From [Clostridium] clostridioforme AGR2157 (GTDB lineage: Bacteria; Bacillota; Clostridia; Lachnospirales; Lachnospiraceae), in assembly GCF_000424325.1 (NCBI RefSeq), contig NZ_AUJR01000034.1:1-64000 (forward strand): a stretch of DNA of 64,000 nucleotides. Reading direction: 5' to 3'. The position numbers were made by a program, and so were the translations under genes. The notes beneath the pieces are model-generated. The model was not told where the DNA came from, did not search any database, and saw only the letters and a program-made list of their open reading frames with translations. Shown here one piece after another: positions 29,901 through 37,404 of this stretch; positions within the stretch are counted from its first letter, which is position 1, and each line of letters begins with the position of its first letter.

Positions 29901-30521
29901 ATAAAGGGACTGGGCAACATCAATGTCAACGCCATCGAGGATTACAAAGAGGTATCGGAGCGCTACGAGTTTATGCGGACCCAGCACGAGGACCTGGTCA
30001 CTGCCCAGGCCGAGCTGGAGAAAATCATTGAGGAACTGGATACCGGGATGCGGCGTCAGTTTGAGGAGAAGTTCGGTGAAATACGGGCTGAATTCGACAA
30101 GGTCTTTAAGGAATTGTTCGGAGGCGGACGGGGCACACTGGAACTGATGGAGGACGAGGACATCCTGGAGGCAGGCATACAGATCATTGCCCAGCCCCCG
30201 GGCAAGAAGCTGCAGAACATGATGCAGCTCTCAGGCGGTGAAAAGGCTCTCACAGCCATTTCCCTGCTGTTTGCCATCCAGAACCTAAAGCCGTCCCCAT
30301 TCTGTCTTCTGGATGAGATTGAGGCAGCCCTGGACGATTCCAATGTGGACCGTTTCGCAGGATACCTTCACAAGCTGACCAGGAATACCCAGTTCATCGT
30401 TATCACCCACAGAAGAGGCACCATGGTCTCAGCGGACCGCCTCTACGGCATCACCATGCAGGAGAAGGGCGTGTCCACGCTGGTCAGCGTGAACCTCATT
30501 GCAGATGACCTGGATAAATAG
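26961..30521 (+). CDS. smc: Chromosome segregation ATPase SMC
   Basis: 1186 residues, full length. Walker A GPNGSGKSNV at 31-40, a long coiled coil, the hinge around 515-640 (VVADIITTSQKYETAIETAL, GGSMTGGAFKN), a second coiled coil, then the signature QLSGGEKALTAISLLFAI and Walker B FCLLDEIEAALDDSNVDRF. It forms condensin with ScpA and ScpB, which are not in the window. A long minus-strand frame inside the coiled coil is a shadow. Confidence 0.97.
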   Translation: MYLKSIEIQGFKSFANKLVFEFHNGITGIVGPNGSGKSNVADAVRWVLGEQRIKQLRGASMQDVIFAGTEMRKPQGFAYVAITLDNSDHQLAIDYDQVTVSRRLYRSGESEYMINGSACRLKDINELFYDTGIGKEGYSIIGQGQIDRILSGKPEERRELFDEAAGIVKFKRRKAIAQKKLEDEQANLVRVSDILSELEKQVGPLERQSRAAREYLQLKDSLKICDANLFLMETEGTGKQLEEVEKRHQVLSGDMEDTGRESERLKTGYEELEQTLADLERRMAADRDELSQGTVLKGNLEGQINVLKEQIHTEEMNQEHLEHRREVITGELAAKNQQLASYKEELKAMGDQVRDALKRQEEAGADLAGQDEAIRQLEEAIEGAKGSIIQALNERASLTARQQRYETMLEQVNLRRSEVSQKLLRFKSDESVQDELIGRERALLGQLNKELEQKQFAAQETEDALLKAEQESHRLNRNLNDTQQEYHMAYTKLESLKNLAERYDGYGNSIRRVMEVRDRVHGIHGVVADIITTSQKYETAIETALGGSIQNIVTDSEATAKQLIEYLKKNKYGRATFLPLTSINGKQAFSQPAALKEKGVLGLASDLVQVDSRYEGLARYLLGRVVVADTIDSAIALARKYKYSLRIVTLEGELLSAGGSMTGGAFKNSSNLLGRRREIEELENTCSKALVQVEKIQKELNLEESLAQEKKGELEKLRADIQSMAIRENTIRMNISQLEDKKAEIAESSTDLVREHGQLEEQVKEINESRTALTQDSRELEQVSTQANQEIEDKTVILETSRKERETCAAALSALQMEAANLRQKQDFIRENSDRVSGEIKKLTEEFDSLAEGTGNSEQVIEGKRREIAHLGELIQNAMVHMKELEQVMAGHEAEKEEMSSRQKAFLAKREELTARLAELDKDMFRIQAQKEKLEEKLEASTAYMWSEYEMTYSTAQELKREEYQSVPEVKKLIDELKSRIKGLGNINVNAIEDYKEVSERYEFMRTQHEDLVTAQAELEKIIEELDTGMRRQFEEKFGEIRAEFDKVFKELFGGGRGTLELMEDEDILEAGIQIIAQPPGKKLQNMMQLSGGEKALTAISLLFAIQNLKPSPFCLLDEIEAALDDSNVDRFAGYLHKLTRNTQFIVITHRRGTMVSADRLYGITMQEKGVSTLVSVNLIADDLDK

Positions 30522-30601
30522 TGCAAGTTGTGATATGATGATTCATATATATTGATTGTATATAAGACCTAATATGTAAGACACAAAAAGGAGAATGATT
30601 T

Positions 30602-31534
30602 ATGGCAGAGGGAAAGAAGGGCTTTTTCGGGCGCCTGGTAGAGGGCCTGGCCAAAACCCGCAGCAATATCGTGTCAGGGATAGATTCCATTTTCAGTGGT
30701 TTTTCCGCCATTGACGATGATTTCTATGAGGAGATAGAGGAGACCCTTATCATGGGAGATTTGGGAATCCAGACCACCATGTCCATTGTGGAGGATTTGC
30801 GTAAGAAGGTGAAGGAGCAGCACATCCGGGAACCGGAGGAGTGCAAGGAGCTTTTAATCAACAGCATAAAGGAGCAGATGGACCTGGGGGAAAACGCATA
30901 CGAATTCGAGCACAGGAAGTCCGTGGTTCTGGTCATCGGTGTCAACGGAGTGGGCAAGACCACGTCCGTGGGCAAGCTGGCCGGACAGCTTAAGGACGAC
31001 GGGCGCAGGGTCATACTGGCGGCGGCGGATACCTTCCGGGCGGCTGCCATTGAGCAGCTGACAGAGTGGGCCTTACGGGCCGGCGTGGAGCTTATAGCGC
31101 AGCAGGAGGGCTCTGACCCGGCGGCTGTTATCTACGATGCAGTGGCGGCAGCCAAGTCCAGGAAGGCGGACGTGCTAATCTGTGATACGGCCGGAAGGCT
31201 TCACAATAAGAAGAACCTGATGGAAGAGCTTAAGAAAATCAACCGCATCATTGACAAGGAATATCCGGATGCCTACAGGGAGACTCTGGTGGTGTTAGAC
31301 GGCACCACGGGACAGAATGCCCTTGCTCAGGCCCGCCAGTTCATGGAAGTGGCTGAAATCACAGGCATTATCCTGACCAAGCTGGACGGCACAGCCAAAG
31401 GAGGCATTGCCGTGGCCATCCAGTCCGAACTGGGAATTCCTGTAAAATACATCGGAATCGGGGAGAAGATAGACGATTTGCAGAAGTTTAATGCAAATGA
31501 TTTTGTAAATGCCCTGTTCCATGTGCAGCCTTGA
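30602..31534 (+). CDS. ftsY: Signal recognition particle receptor FtsY
   Basis: 310 residues. A short N-terminal helical region and the NG GTPase domain: [15 protein letters not shown] (G1), [29 protein letters not shown] (G3) and [10 protein letters not shown] (G4). It lacks the long acidic A domain of enterobacterial FtsY, as usual in Firmicutes. It receives ribosome-SRP complexes at the membrane. The start follows AAAAAGGAG. Confidence 0.96.
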   Translation: MAEGKKGFFGRLVEGLAKTRSNIVSGIDSIFSGFSAIDDDFYEEIEETLIMGDLGIQTTMSIVEDLRKKVKEQHIREPEECKELLINSIKEQMDLGENAYEFEHRKSVVLVIGVNGVGKTTSVGKLAGQLKDDGRRVILAAADTFRAAAIEQLTEWALRAGVELIAQQEGSDPAAVIYDAVAAAKSRKADVLICDTAGRLHNKKNLMEELKKINRIIDKEYPDAYRETLVVLDGTTGQNALAQARQFMEVAEITGIILTKLDGTAKGGIAVAIQSELGIPVKYIGIGEKIDDLQKFNANDFVNALFHVQP

Positions 31535-31559
31535 ATTTAATACATTGACGTGCTATAGT
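31531..31559 (+). promoter_or_regulatory. Promoter of the threonine ammonia-lyase gene
   Basis: TTGAAT (31531-31536) and TATAGT (31554-31559) with a 17-base spacer and an extended -10 TGC. The -35 box overlaps the ftsY stop codon. Confidence 0.65.
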
Positions 31560-31593
31560 ATAGGATAAAAGTAAGGGAAAGAAGGACCAAGAT

Positions 31594-32826
31594 ATGGAAG
31601 AACTGACACTGGAAAAATTTGAAGAGGCCTCCGAGCTTGTGAAGGATGTGACCACAGAGACAAAACTGATATACAGTGAGTATTTCTCAGCCCAGACAGG
31701 AAACAAGGTATTTTTCAAGCCGGAGAACATGCAGTACACGGGAGCCTATAAGGTGAGGGGCGCCTACTATAAGATACACACCCTGACCGAGGAGGAAAAG
31801 TCCAGGGGACTGATTACCGCGTCGGCCGGCAACCATGCCCAGGGAGTGGCCTACGCGGCCAAGCTGGCCGGCGTGAAGGCCACCGTGGTCATGCCCACCA
31901 CCACGCCTCTTATGAAGGTGAACCGCACCAAGAGCTACGGCGCTGACGTGGTGCTGGAGGGGGATGTTTTTGACGAGGCCTGCGATCACGCATATAAGCT
32001 GGCGGACGAGTTCGGATATACCTTTGTGCATCCCTTTGACGATCTGGACGTGGCTACGGGACAGGGCACCATTGCAATGGAAATCATCAAAGAGCTTCCC
32101 ACCGTGGACTACATCCTGGTTCCCATCGGCGGGGGCGGTCTCTGTACCGGCGTTTCCACCCTGGCCAAGCTTCTGAACCCGAAGATTAAGGTCATAGGCG
32201 TCGAGCCCGCAGGCGCCAACTGCATGCATGTATCACTTAAGGAGGGAAAGGTGGTAGGACTTCCCCAGGTGAACACCATTGCGGACGGTACGGCAGTGAA
32301 GCGTCCCGGCGAAAAGCTGTTCCCTTACATACAGGAGAATGTGGACGGCATCATCACCATCGAAGACAGCGAGCTGATTGTGGCTTTCCTTGACATGGTA
32401 GAAAACCACAAGATGATTGTGGAGAATTCCGGCCTTTTGACTGTGGCTGCCCTAAAGCATCTGAACGTACAGAAAAAGAAGATTGTATCCATCTTAAGCG
32501 GCGGCAACATGGATGTCATCACCATGTCCTCCATTGTACAGCACGGCCTGATTGAGAGGGACCGTGTATTTACCGTCTCCGTGCTGCTTCCTGACAAGCC
32601 GGGAGAGCTGGCCAGGGTATCCGCCCTTCTTGCCAAGGAGCAGGGCAATATCATCAAGCTGGAGCACAACCAGTTCATCAGCATCAACCGCAATGCTGCC
32701 GTGGAGCTGCGCATCACCATGGAGGCATTTGGAACAGACCATAAGAATCAGATTGTATCTGCCCTTACCAGCGCGGGCTACCGTCCCAAGCTTGTAAAGT
32801 TCAAGGGCACCTACAGTGAGATGTAG
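31594..32826 (+). CDS. tdcB: Threonine ammonia-lyase with C-terminal ACT domain
   Basis: 410 residues. PLP-dependent fold II: the Schiff-base lysine is Lys53 in YTGAYKVRGA. SAGNHAQGVAYAAKLAG and the phosphate loop PIGGGGLCTGVSTLA are conserved. Residues about 325-400 form an ACT domain (FTVSVLLPDKPGELARVSAL), expected to bind an amino-acid effector. It deaminates threonine to 2-oxobutyrate, and possibly serine. The 410-residue single-ACT form fits the catabolic class rather than the longer biosynthetic IlvA, though ilvA is an alternative name. Confidence 0.88.
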   Translation: MEELTLEKFEEASELVKDVTTETKLIYSEYFSAQTGNKVFFKPENMQYTGAYKVRGAYYKIHTLTEEEKSRGLITASAGNHAQGVAYAAKLAGVKATVVMPTTTPLMKVNRTKSYGADVVLEGDVFDEACDHAYKLADEFGYTFVHPFDDLDVATGQGTIAMEIIKELPTVDYILVPIGGGGLCTGVSTLAKLLNPKIKVIGVEPAGANCMHVSLKEGKVVGLPQVNTIADGTAVKRPGEKLFPYIQENVDGIITIEDSELIVAFLDMVENHKMIVENSGLLTVAALKHLNVQKKKIVSILSGGNMDVITMSSIVQHGLIERDRVFTVSVLLPDKPGELARVSALLAKEQGNIIKLEHNQFISINRNAAVELRITMEAFGTDHKNQIVSALTSAGYRPKLVKFKGTYSEM

Positions 32827-32860
32827 GCCTCAGGCCGGACAGGATACAGGGGGAAACGTT

Positions 32861-34447
32861 ATGCAGCCGGAAGAACATACGGTTACTCATACCATTAACC
32901 GTTACCGGAGTTTTCGTTATGAGTTGATTTTAGAGGGAGTAGTGGTGGGCGCCCTGGCAGGCGCCGTGGTGGTGGCCTTCCGCTATCTCATTGGTTCCGC
33001 AGATATACTGCTGAACATGATACTGGACTATGGCAAGAGCCATACCTGGTTTGTGCCGGTATGGATTCTGATTCTGACCGCCGCCGCATGTGTGGTGTCC
33101 CTTCTCCTTAAATGGGATTCCCTGATATCAGGCAGCGGCATTCCCCAGATTGAGGGGGAAATCATCGGTGAAATCAATGAAACATGGTGGCGTGTGCTGC
33201 TTGCCAAGCTGGGCGGCGGCATTATATCCCTGGGATGCGGATTGTCACTGGGGCGCGAGGGGCCCAGCATCCAGCTGGGAGCCATGACGGCAAAGGGCTT
33301 CTCCAGAGCCGCCAAACGGGTGAAAACAGAGGAAAAGCTTCTCATTACCTGCGGAGCCAGCGCCGGATTGTCGGCTGCCTTTAATGCTCCCATCGCAGGC
33401 ATACTGTTCTCCCTGGAGGAGGTACATAAGCATTTTTCACCGGAGCTTCTCCTTTCCTCCATGGCAGCGTCCATTACTTCGGATTTCGTATCCAGGAATG
33501 TATTTGGCCTTACGCCGGTATTCTCCTTTCACATCACCCATATGATGCCCCTGGGCACCTATGGTCATGTGCTTGTTTTGGGCGTGCTGATGGGCGCCAT
33601 GGGCGTGGTATATAATACCACCCTGTCCAAAACCCAGGATTTGTACGGGAAGATTCCCTGGAGGACAGTGAAGCTTCTGATTCCCTTTCTGCTGGCAGGC
33701 GTGTTTGGCTTTACATACCGCGGCGCGCTGGGCGGCGGCCATGCCCTGGTGGAAGAACTGTCCGCAGGGGAGATGGCTCTGGGTGCCCTGTGCCTGCTGC
33801 TGGTGGTCAAATTCACCTTCAGCATGATAAGCTTCGGCTCCGGGGCGCCGGGAGGCATCTTCCTGCCCCTGCTGGTGATGGGGGCCATCATAGGAACCAT
33901 ATATTACAATGTGGCCCTCCTTGTCAGCCCCTCTCTGAGCGGCCTGGTGGGGAATTTCATCATCCTGGGCATGGCAGGCTATTTCTCAGCCATTGTGCGG
34001 GCGCCAATTACAGGCATCATACTGATTAGTGAGATGACGGGATCCTTTTCCCATCTGCTGACCCTGTCCATGGTTTCACTGGCAGCCTATCTGGTTCCGG
34101 ACATGGTTCACTGCGCACCGGTGTACGACCAGCTCCTTCACCGCCTTCTGGCAAAGCAGAACCCGGACAAGAAGGTCACGCTCACAGGGGAAAAGGTGCT
34201 GGTGGAAGGCATGATTTACCATGGAAGCGCAGCCGAGGGAAAGAAGGTTTCAGCCATTGCCTGGCCAAGGACCTCCCTGGTGGTGTCCCTTATGCGCGGG
34301 GAGGCCGAGTTTGTGCCCAGAGGCGATACAGTGCTCAGGGCAGGGGACAAGATAGTGATGCTGTGCGACGAGACTTCACAGGGACAGCTTCACAGGGTGC
34401 TGCAGGAATATTGTGAGACGGTGGCTCCCATGCAGAAAGGGCAGTGA
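32861..34447 (+). CDS. ClC-family chloride/proton antiporter with TrkA-C-like domain
   Basis: About 528 residues. The membrane domain contains the three selectivity signatures: GSGIPQIEGEI, GREGPSIQLG with the gating glutamate, and GSGAPGGIFLPLLVMGA. LEEVHKHF carries a glutamate at the intracellular proton-pathway position, which favours an exchanger over a channel. The last 80 residues (EGMIYHGSAAEGKKVSAIAW to DKIVMLCDE) look like a RCK/TrkA-C regulatory domain. ATG 32861 follows CAGGGGG. Confidence 0.92.
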   Translation: MQPEEHTVTHTINRYRSFRYELILEGVVVGALAGAVVVAFRYLIGSADILLNMILDYGKSHTWFVPVWILILTAAACVVSLLLKWDSLISGSGIPQIEGEIIGEINETWWRVLLAKLGGGIISLGCGLSLGREGPSIQLGAMTAKGFSRAAKRVKTEEKLLITCGASAGLSAAFNAPIAGILFSLEEVHKHFSPELLLSSMAASITSDFVSRNVFGLTPVFSFHITHMMPLGTYGHVLVLGVLMGAMGVVYNTTLSKTQDLYGKIPWRTVKLLIPFLLAGVFGFTYRGALGGGHALVEELSAGEMALGALCLLLVVKFTFSMISFGSGAPGGIFLPLLVMGAIIGTIYYNVALLVSPSLSGLVGNFIILGMAGYFSAIVRAPITGIILISEMTGSFSHLLTLSMVSLAAYLVPDMVHCAPVYDQLLHRLLAKQNPDKKVTLTGEKVLVEGMIYHGSAAEGKKVSAIAWPRTSLVVSLMRGEAEFVPRGDTVLRAGDKIVMLCDETSQGQLHRVLQEYCETVAPMQKGQ

Positions 34448-34481
34448 TGCCTGTGCATGGGCGGATGGAAGGAGGAATTAC

Positions 34482-35072
34482 ATGAATCGAATCAAAAGGC
34501 TTTTGGGCAGAAAGGGTATTCTGCTGACCATAGCGCTTACAGCCCTGCTGGCCGCAGGATGCGGCGGAGGCCAGAAGGAGCCTGTTAAGACTTCTGAGGC
34601 AGAGACATCCGCCCCCGCGGAGACAGGGACAACGGCCGAGACAGGAACCGAGCCGCAGGAACTGCCAAATCCCATGGTGGAGGTGAAGGATGTCCTGGCC
34701 TTTGAGACCATAGGCGTCCATATGGTGCTGCCTGAGGGGGCTGAGGATACCAGCTTTTTCATCATCAACCAGGAGGTGGCGGATGCCCAGTTCACTCTGG
34801 ACGGTGTGGCATACACCTACAGGGCCTCGGATACGGCAGAGGACTTTGCGGGGATTTTCGAGCGCTTTAAGGATGAGGCCATTACACAGAACTATGATTA
34901 CGGTGAAACCAGCCTGGAAGTCCTGATTAAGACCACGGACAGCGGCGGCCGCCTGGCTTCCTGGGAGTGGGGAAGCACCAAGTACACCCTTTATACGGCA
35001 GCCCAGGTGGACGATGACACCATCACGAATTTAACCATGAACCTGGTGGATCTGAGCCAGTATGAAAAGTAG
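34482..35072 (+). CDS. Lipoprotein of unknown function
   Basis: 196 residues. A signal peptide with lipobox (ALLAAGC) is followed by a Glu/Thr-rich linker and a small beta-rich domain (VLAFETIGVHMVLPEGAEDT, WEWGSTKYTLYTAAQVDDDT). The ATG at 34482 follows AAGGAGG; the upstream part of the frame overlaps the ClC gene and is not used. I do not recognise a named family. Confidence 0.75.
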   Translation: MNRIKRLLGRKGILLTIALTALLAAGCGGGQKEPVKTSEAETSAPAETGTTAETGTEPQELPNPMVEVKDVLAFETIGVHMVLPEGAEDTSFFIINQEVADAQFTLDGVAYTYRASDTAEDFAGIFERFKDEAITQNYDYGETSLEVLIKTTDSGGRLASWEWGSTKYTLYTAAQVDDDTITNLTMNLVDLSQYEK

Positions 35073-35090
35073 TCTAAAAGAGGGTAGCAT

Positions 35091-35384
35091 ATGCTGGAGC
35101 TGAAGAATTTCATGCCGATTAATTTCCTGAAAAAAGAAAAATTTACCGGAAGCCACAATGGCATGCGTTTTCGTATGGAAAAGCTGGATATGGAAGGTGA
35201 GGACGGACCGCGCCTGGGAGTTACCATTTGGCCTGAGCCCTATGGTTATGACGCCACTCCGGAGGAAGAAAAGGAACAACAAATTCTGTCCTTTGACGCG
35301 GACGGCATAGCAAAAGGGGTGGACTGGCTGAACGAGCAGTTTGAAGGCCAGAAAGCCAGATGGAAGGCTGTGAGCCGCAGTTAA
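35091..35384 (+). CDS. Conserved small hypothetical protein
   Basis: 97 residues, acidic, with good coding character (KFTGSHNGMRFRMEKLDMEG, RLGVTIWPEPYGYDATPEEE). The ATG has AAAGAGGG upstream and follows the lipoprotein by 18 bases, so the two are probably co-transcribed. I recognise no domain. Confidence 0.65.
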   Translation: MLELKNFMPINFLKKEKFTGSHNGMRFRMEKLDMEGEDGPRLGVTIWPEPYGYDATPEEEKEQQILSFDADGIAKGVDWLNEQFEGQKARWKAVSRS

Positions 35385-35458
35385 ACGGATTAGGAAGGCA
35401 TTCCTCCAATCCTTGTATTTTCAAGGAATTTTGACCGCTAAATGTTCAATCCTTACGG

Positions 35459-35500
35459 TTTGCCCTTGTTTTTGCCCTTATGAGCTGAAACAAGGGCAAA
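35459..35500 (-). repeat. Perfect 13-base inverted repeat next to an integrase remnant
   Basis: TTTGCCCTTGTTT (35459-35471) and AAACAAGGGCAAA (35488-35500) with a 16-base loop. On the minus strand it follows the recombinase stop directly, so it may be its terminator or part of an attachment region. Confidence 0.75.
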
Positions 35501-35504
35501 TGTT

Positions 35505-35600
35505 TTACTGCCCGACTACCATATCCAGAAGTTTTGCGGATTTTTTCTTCGCTTCTCTGGTGGCGTGGGCGTACACATTCTTCTCCCGGACTTGAAATCA
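35505..35600 (-). pseudogene. Tyrosine recombinase (integrase) C-terminal remnant
   Basis: The minus strand reads QVREKNVYAHATREAKKK followed by SAKLLDMVVGQ and a stop at 35507-35505. NVYAHAT followed by a lysine-rich helix is the usual end of phage/ICE integrases, with the catalytic tyrosine in VYxH. Only about 30 residues remain. Confidence 0.45.
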
Positions 35601-35636
35601 GGAAATATCCGTTGTTGATTTAGATGCAAATCTTAA

Positions 35637-36257
35637 TTGAGAATATGTCTGGAAATCATTGAACATTATGGGTTCGGAGTCTCCATCCTGACGAAATCAG
35701 ACCTGATTCTGCGGGATCTGGACCTGCTTAAGCGAATCAACGAAAAAACAAAGTGCGTGGTCCAGATGACCCTGACCACCTGCGACGAAGACCAGTGCAG
35801 GATAATTGAGCCCCATGTATGCACCACCAGCCGCAGGGCCCAGGTGCTGGAAATCATGCGGGACGAGGGGATTCCCGCCATCATCTGGATGTGCCCCATC
35901 CTTCCCTTCATCAATGACACCGCAAAAAACATCCAGGGTATCATCGAATACGGGGAAAGGGCCAGGGTCCACGGCATTCTTGCCTTTGACATTGGAGTAA
36001 CCTTAAGGGATGGAGACAGACAATATTTTTACAGCAAGCTGGATGAACATTATCCAGGCCTGAAGAAACAGTACATGGATACATATGGAAATGCCTACGA
36101 GGTGGGGAGCCCCCGCAGGAAAGAGCTTATGGCGCTCTTTAAGCGCCTTTGCAGAGAACGGCAGATGGAAACCGATATCAATAAGCTCTTTGCCTATCTT
36201 CAGGAATTCGAGGACAAGGGAGCGGGAGAGCAGTTAAGCTTCATGGACCTGATATAG
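35637..36257 (+). pseudogene. Radical SAM protein, C-terminal portion (5' end missing)
   Basis: The frame begins within a conserved domain (CLEIIEHYGFGVSILTKSDL) and continues to a natural end (AYLQEFEDKGAGEQLSF). TLTTCDEDQCRIIEPHVCTT and IWMCPILPFINDT match the C-terminal half of SplB/Rv2578c-like radical SAM proteins. The N-terminal cysteine cluster is absent, and there is only a TTG without ribosome binding site at the 5' end, so it is truncated. It is a different family from the fragment at 24438. Confidence 0.6.
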
Positions 36258-36420
36258 ATGCTGCTGGCATAAATCCTGCATCCGGTCTGCTGCATCAGGT
36301 ATTTGCTGCCGCCGATGTGGTCCGCATTGGAATGGGTGTTGATGATGGCGTGGAGACTCCAGCCCTCCCGTTCCAGAATCTGGCGCACCTCGGCAATGAA
36401 AAACCGTGCTTGAATTTTCT
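36256..36420 (-). pseudogene. Metallo-beta-lactamase-fold hydrolase fragment
   Basis: The minus strand reads FFIAEVRQILEREGWSLHAI then INTHSNADHIGGSKYLMQQT. THSNADHIGG is the metal-binding motif of the fold, and CRIYAS follows. Both ends are lost: the upstream part stops near 36420 and the downstream part meets the radical SAM fragment. Confidence 0.55.
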
Positions 36421-36437
36421 GTCAATTCCTGTATAAT
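36410..36437 (+). promoter_or_regulatory. Promoter of the DUF368 gene
   Basis: TTGAAT (36410-36415) and TATAAT (36432-36437), spacer 16 bases, about 70 bases before the start codon. Confidence 0.6.
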
Positions 36438-36505
36438 TATTCAGAGAAAATCATGCTGCCGCCCGGTCATGCCGGATGGCAGCAAAATGACAGGAGGAAG
36501 ATTAC

Positions 36506-37381
36506 GTGCTTTTAAATGGAATAAGAGGTTTCTGCATGGCCCTGGCGGACAGCGTTCCGGGGGTATCCGGAGGAACCATTGCTTTTTTACTGGGTTTTTA
36601 TGATACATTCATTGAATCCCTGAACGACCTTATGGGCCGGGACAACGGCAGAAGGAAAGCTGCCTTTTTGTTTCTGGTAAAGCTGGGAGTGGGATGGGTC
36701 ATCGGCTTCTGCATGTCGGTGCTGATTCTGTCCAGCCTTTTTGAGGTTCACATCTACCGAATCAGCTCCCTGTTTCTTGGACTGACCTTATTCGCCATTC
36801 CCATGGTGATCCGTGAGGAAAAGGAAGTGCTTAAAGGCAGGTACGGAAATATCGCATTTACCATTATAGGAGTCCTGCTGGTATTCGGCATCACCTATTT
36901 TAATCCCTCCGGCGGTGAGGGCATCAGTGTATCAGTGGAGCATCTGTCACTGGGACTGGTGGTGTATGTGTTCTTCACTGCCATGATTGCCATTACCGCC
37001 ATGGTGCTGCCGGGCATCTCAGGTTCCACGCTTCTTCTCATATTCGGGCTCTATGTGCCCATCATAGGTGCTGTGAAGGAATTCCTGCACATGAATATGG
37101 ACTATTTCCCCATCCTGATGGTATTTGGTCTGGGCGTCGTCACAGGTATCGTGGGAATTATTAAAATCATCAAGATGTGCCTGGAGCGGTTCCGCTCCCA
37201 GACCATTTACGCCATCATCGGCCTGATGACAGGCTCCCTCTATGCCATCACCATGGGGCCCACCACCCTGGATGTGCCCAGGGCGCCCATGAGTCCCTCC
37301 ACCTTCAGTATCCTGTTTTTCATACTGGGCGGCGTGATACTGGCAGGGCTGGAGTTTTTAAAGGCACGTCTGGACAAGTAG
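36506..37381 (+). CDS. DUF368 membrane protein, undecaprenyl-phosphate translocase-like
   Basis: 291 residues and about eight membrane segments. FCMALADSVPGVSGGTIAFL and the internally repeated VLPGISGSTLLLIFGLY are the two PGxSG signatures of DUF368. Members of this family (PopT) have been implicated in recycling undecaprenyl phosphate across the membrane. It starts at GTG 36506 with CAGGAGGAAG upstream. Confidence 0.85.
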   Translation: MLLNGIRGFCMALADSVPGVSGGTIAFLLGFYDTFIESLNDLMGRDNGRRKAAFLFLVKLGVGWVIGFCMSVLILSSLFEVHIYRISSLFLGLTLFAIPMVIREEKEVLKGRYGNIAFTIIGVLLVFGITYFNPSGGEGISVSVEHLSLGLVVYVFFTAMIAITAMVLPGISGSTLLLIFGLYVPIIGAVKEFLHMNMDYFPILMVFGLGVVTGIVGIIKIIKMCLERFRSQTIYAIIGLMTGSLYAITMGPTTLDVPRAPMSPSTFSILFFILGGVILAGLEFLKARLDK

Positions 37382-37404
37382 TCATGTAAAAAGGGGAAAG
37401 CGGC

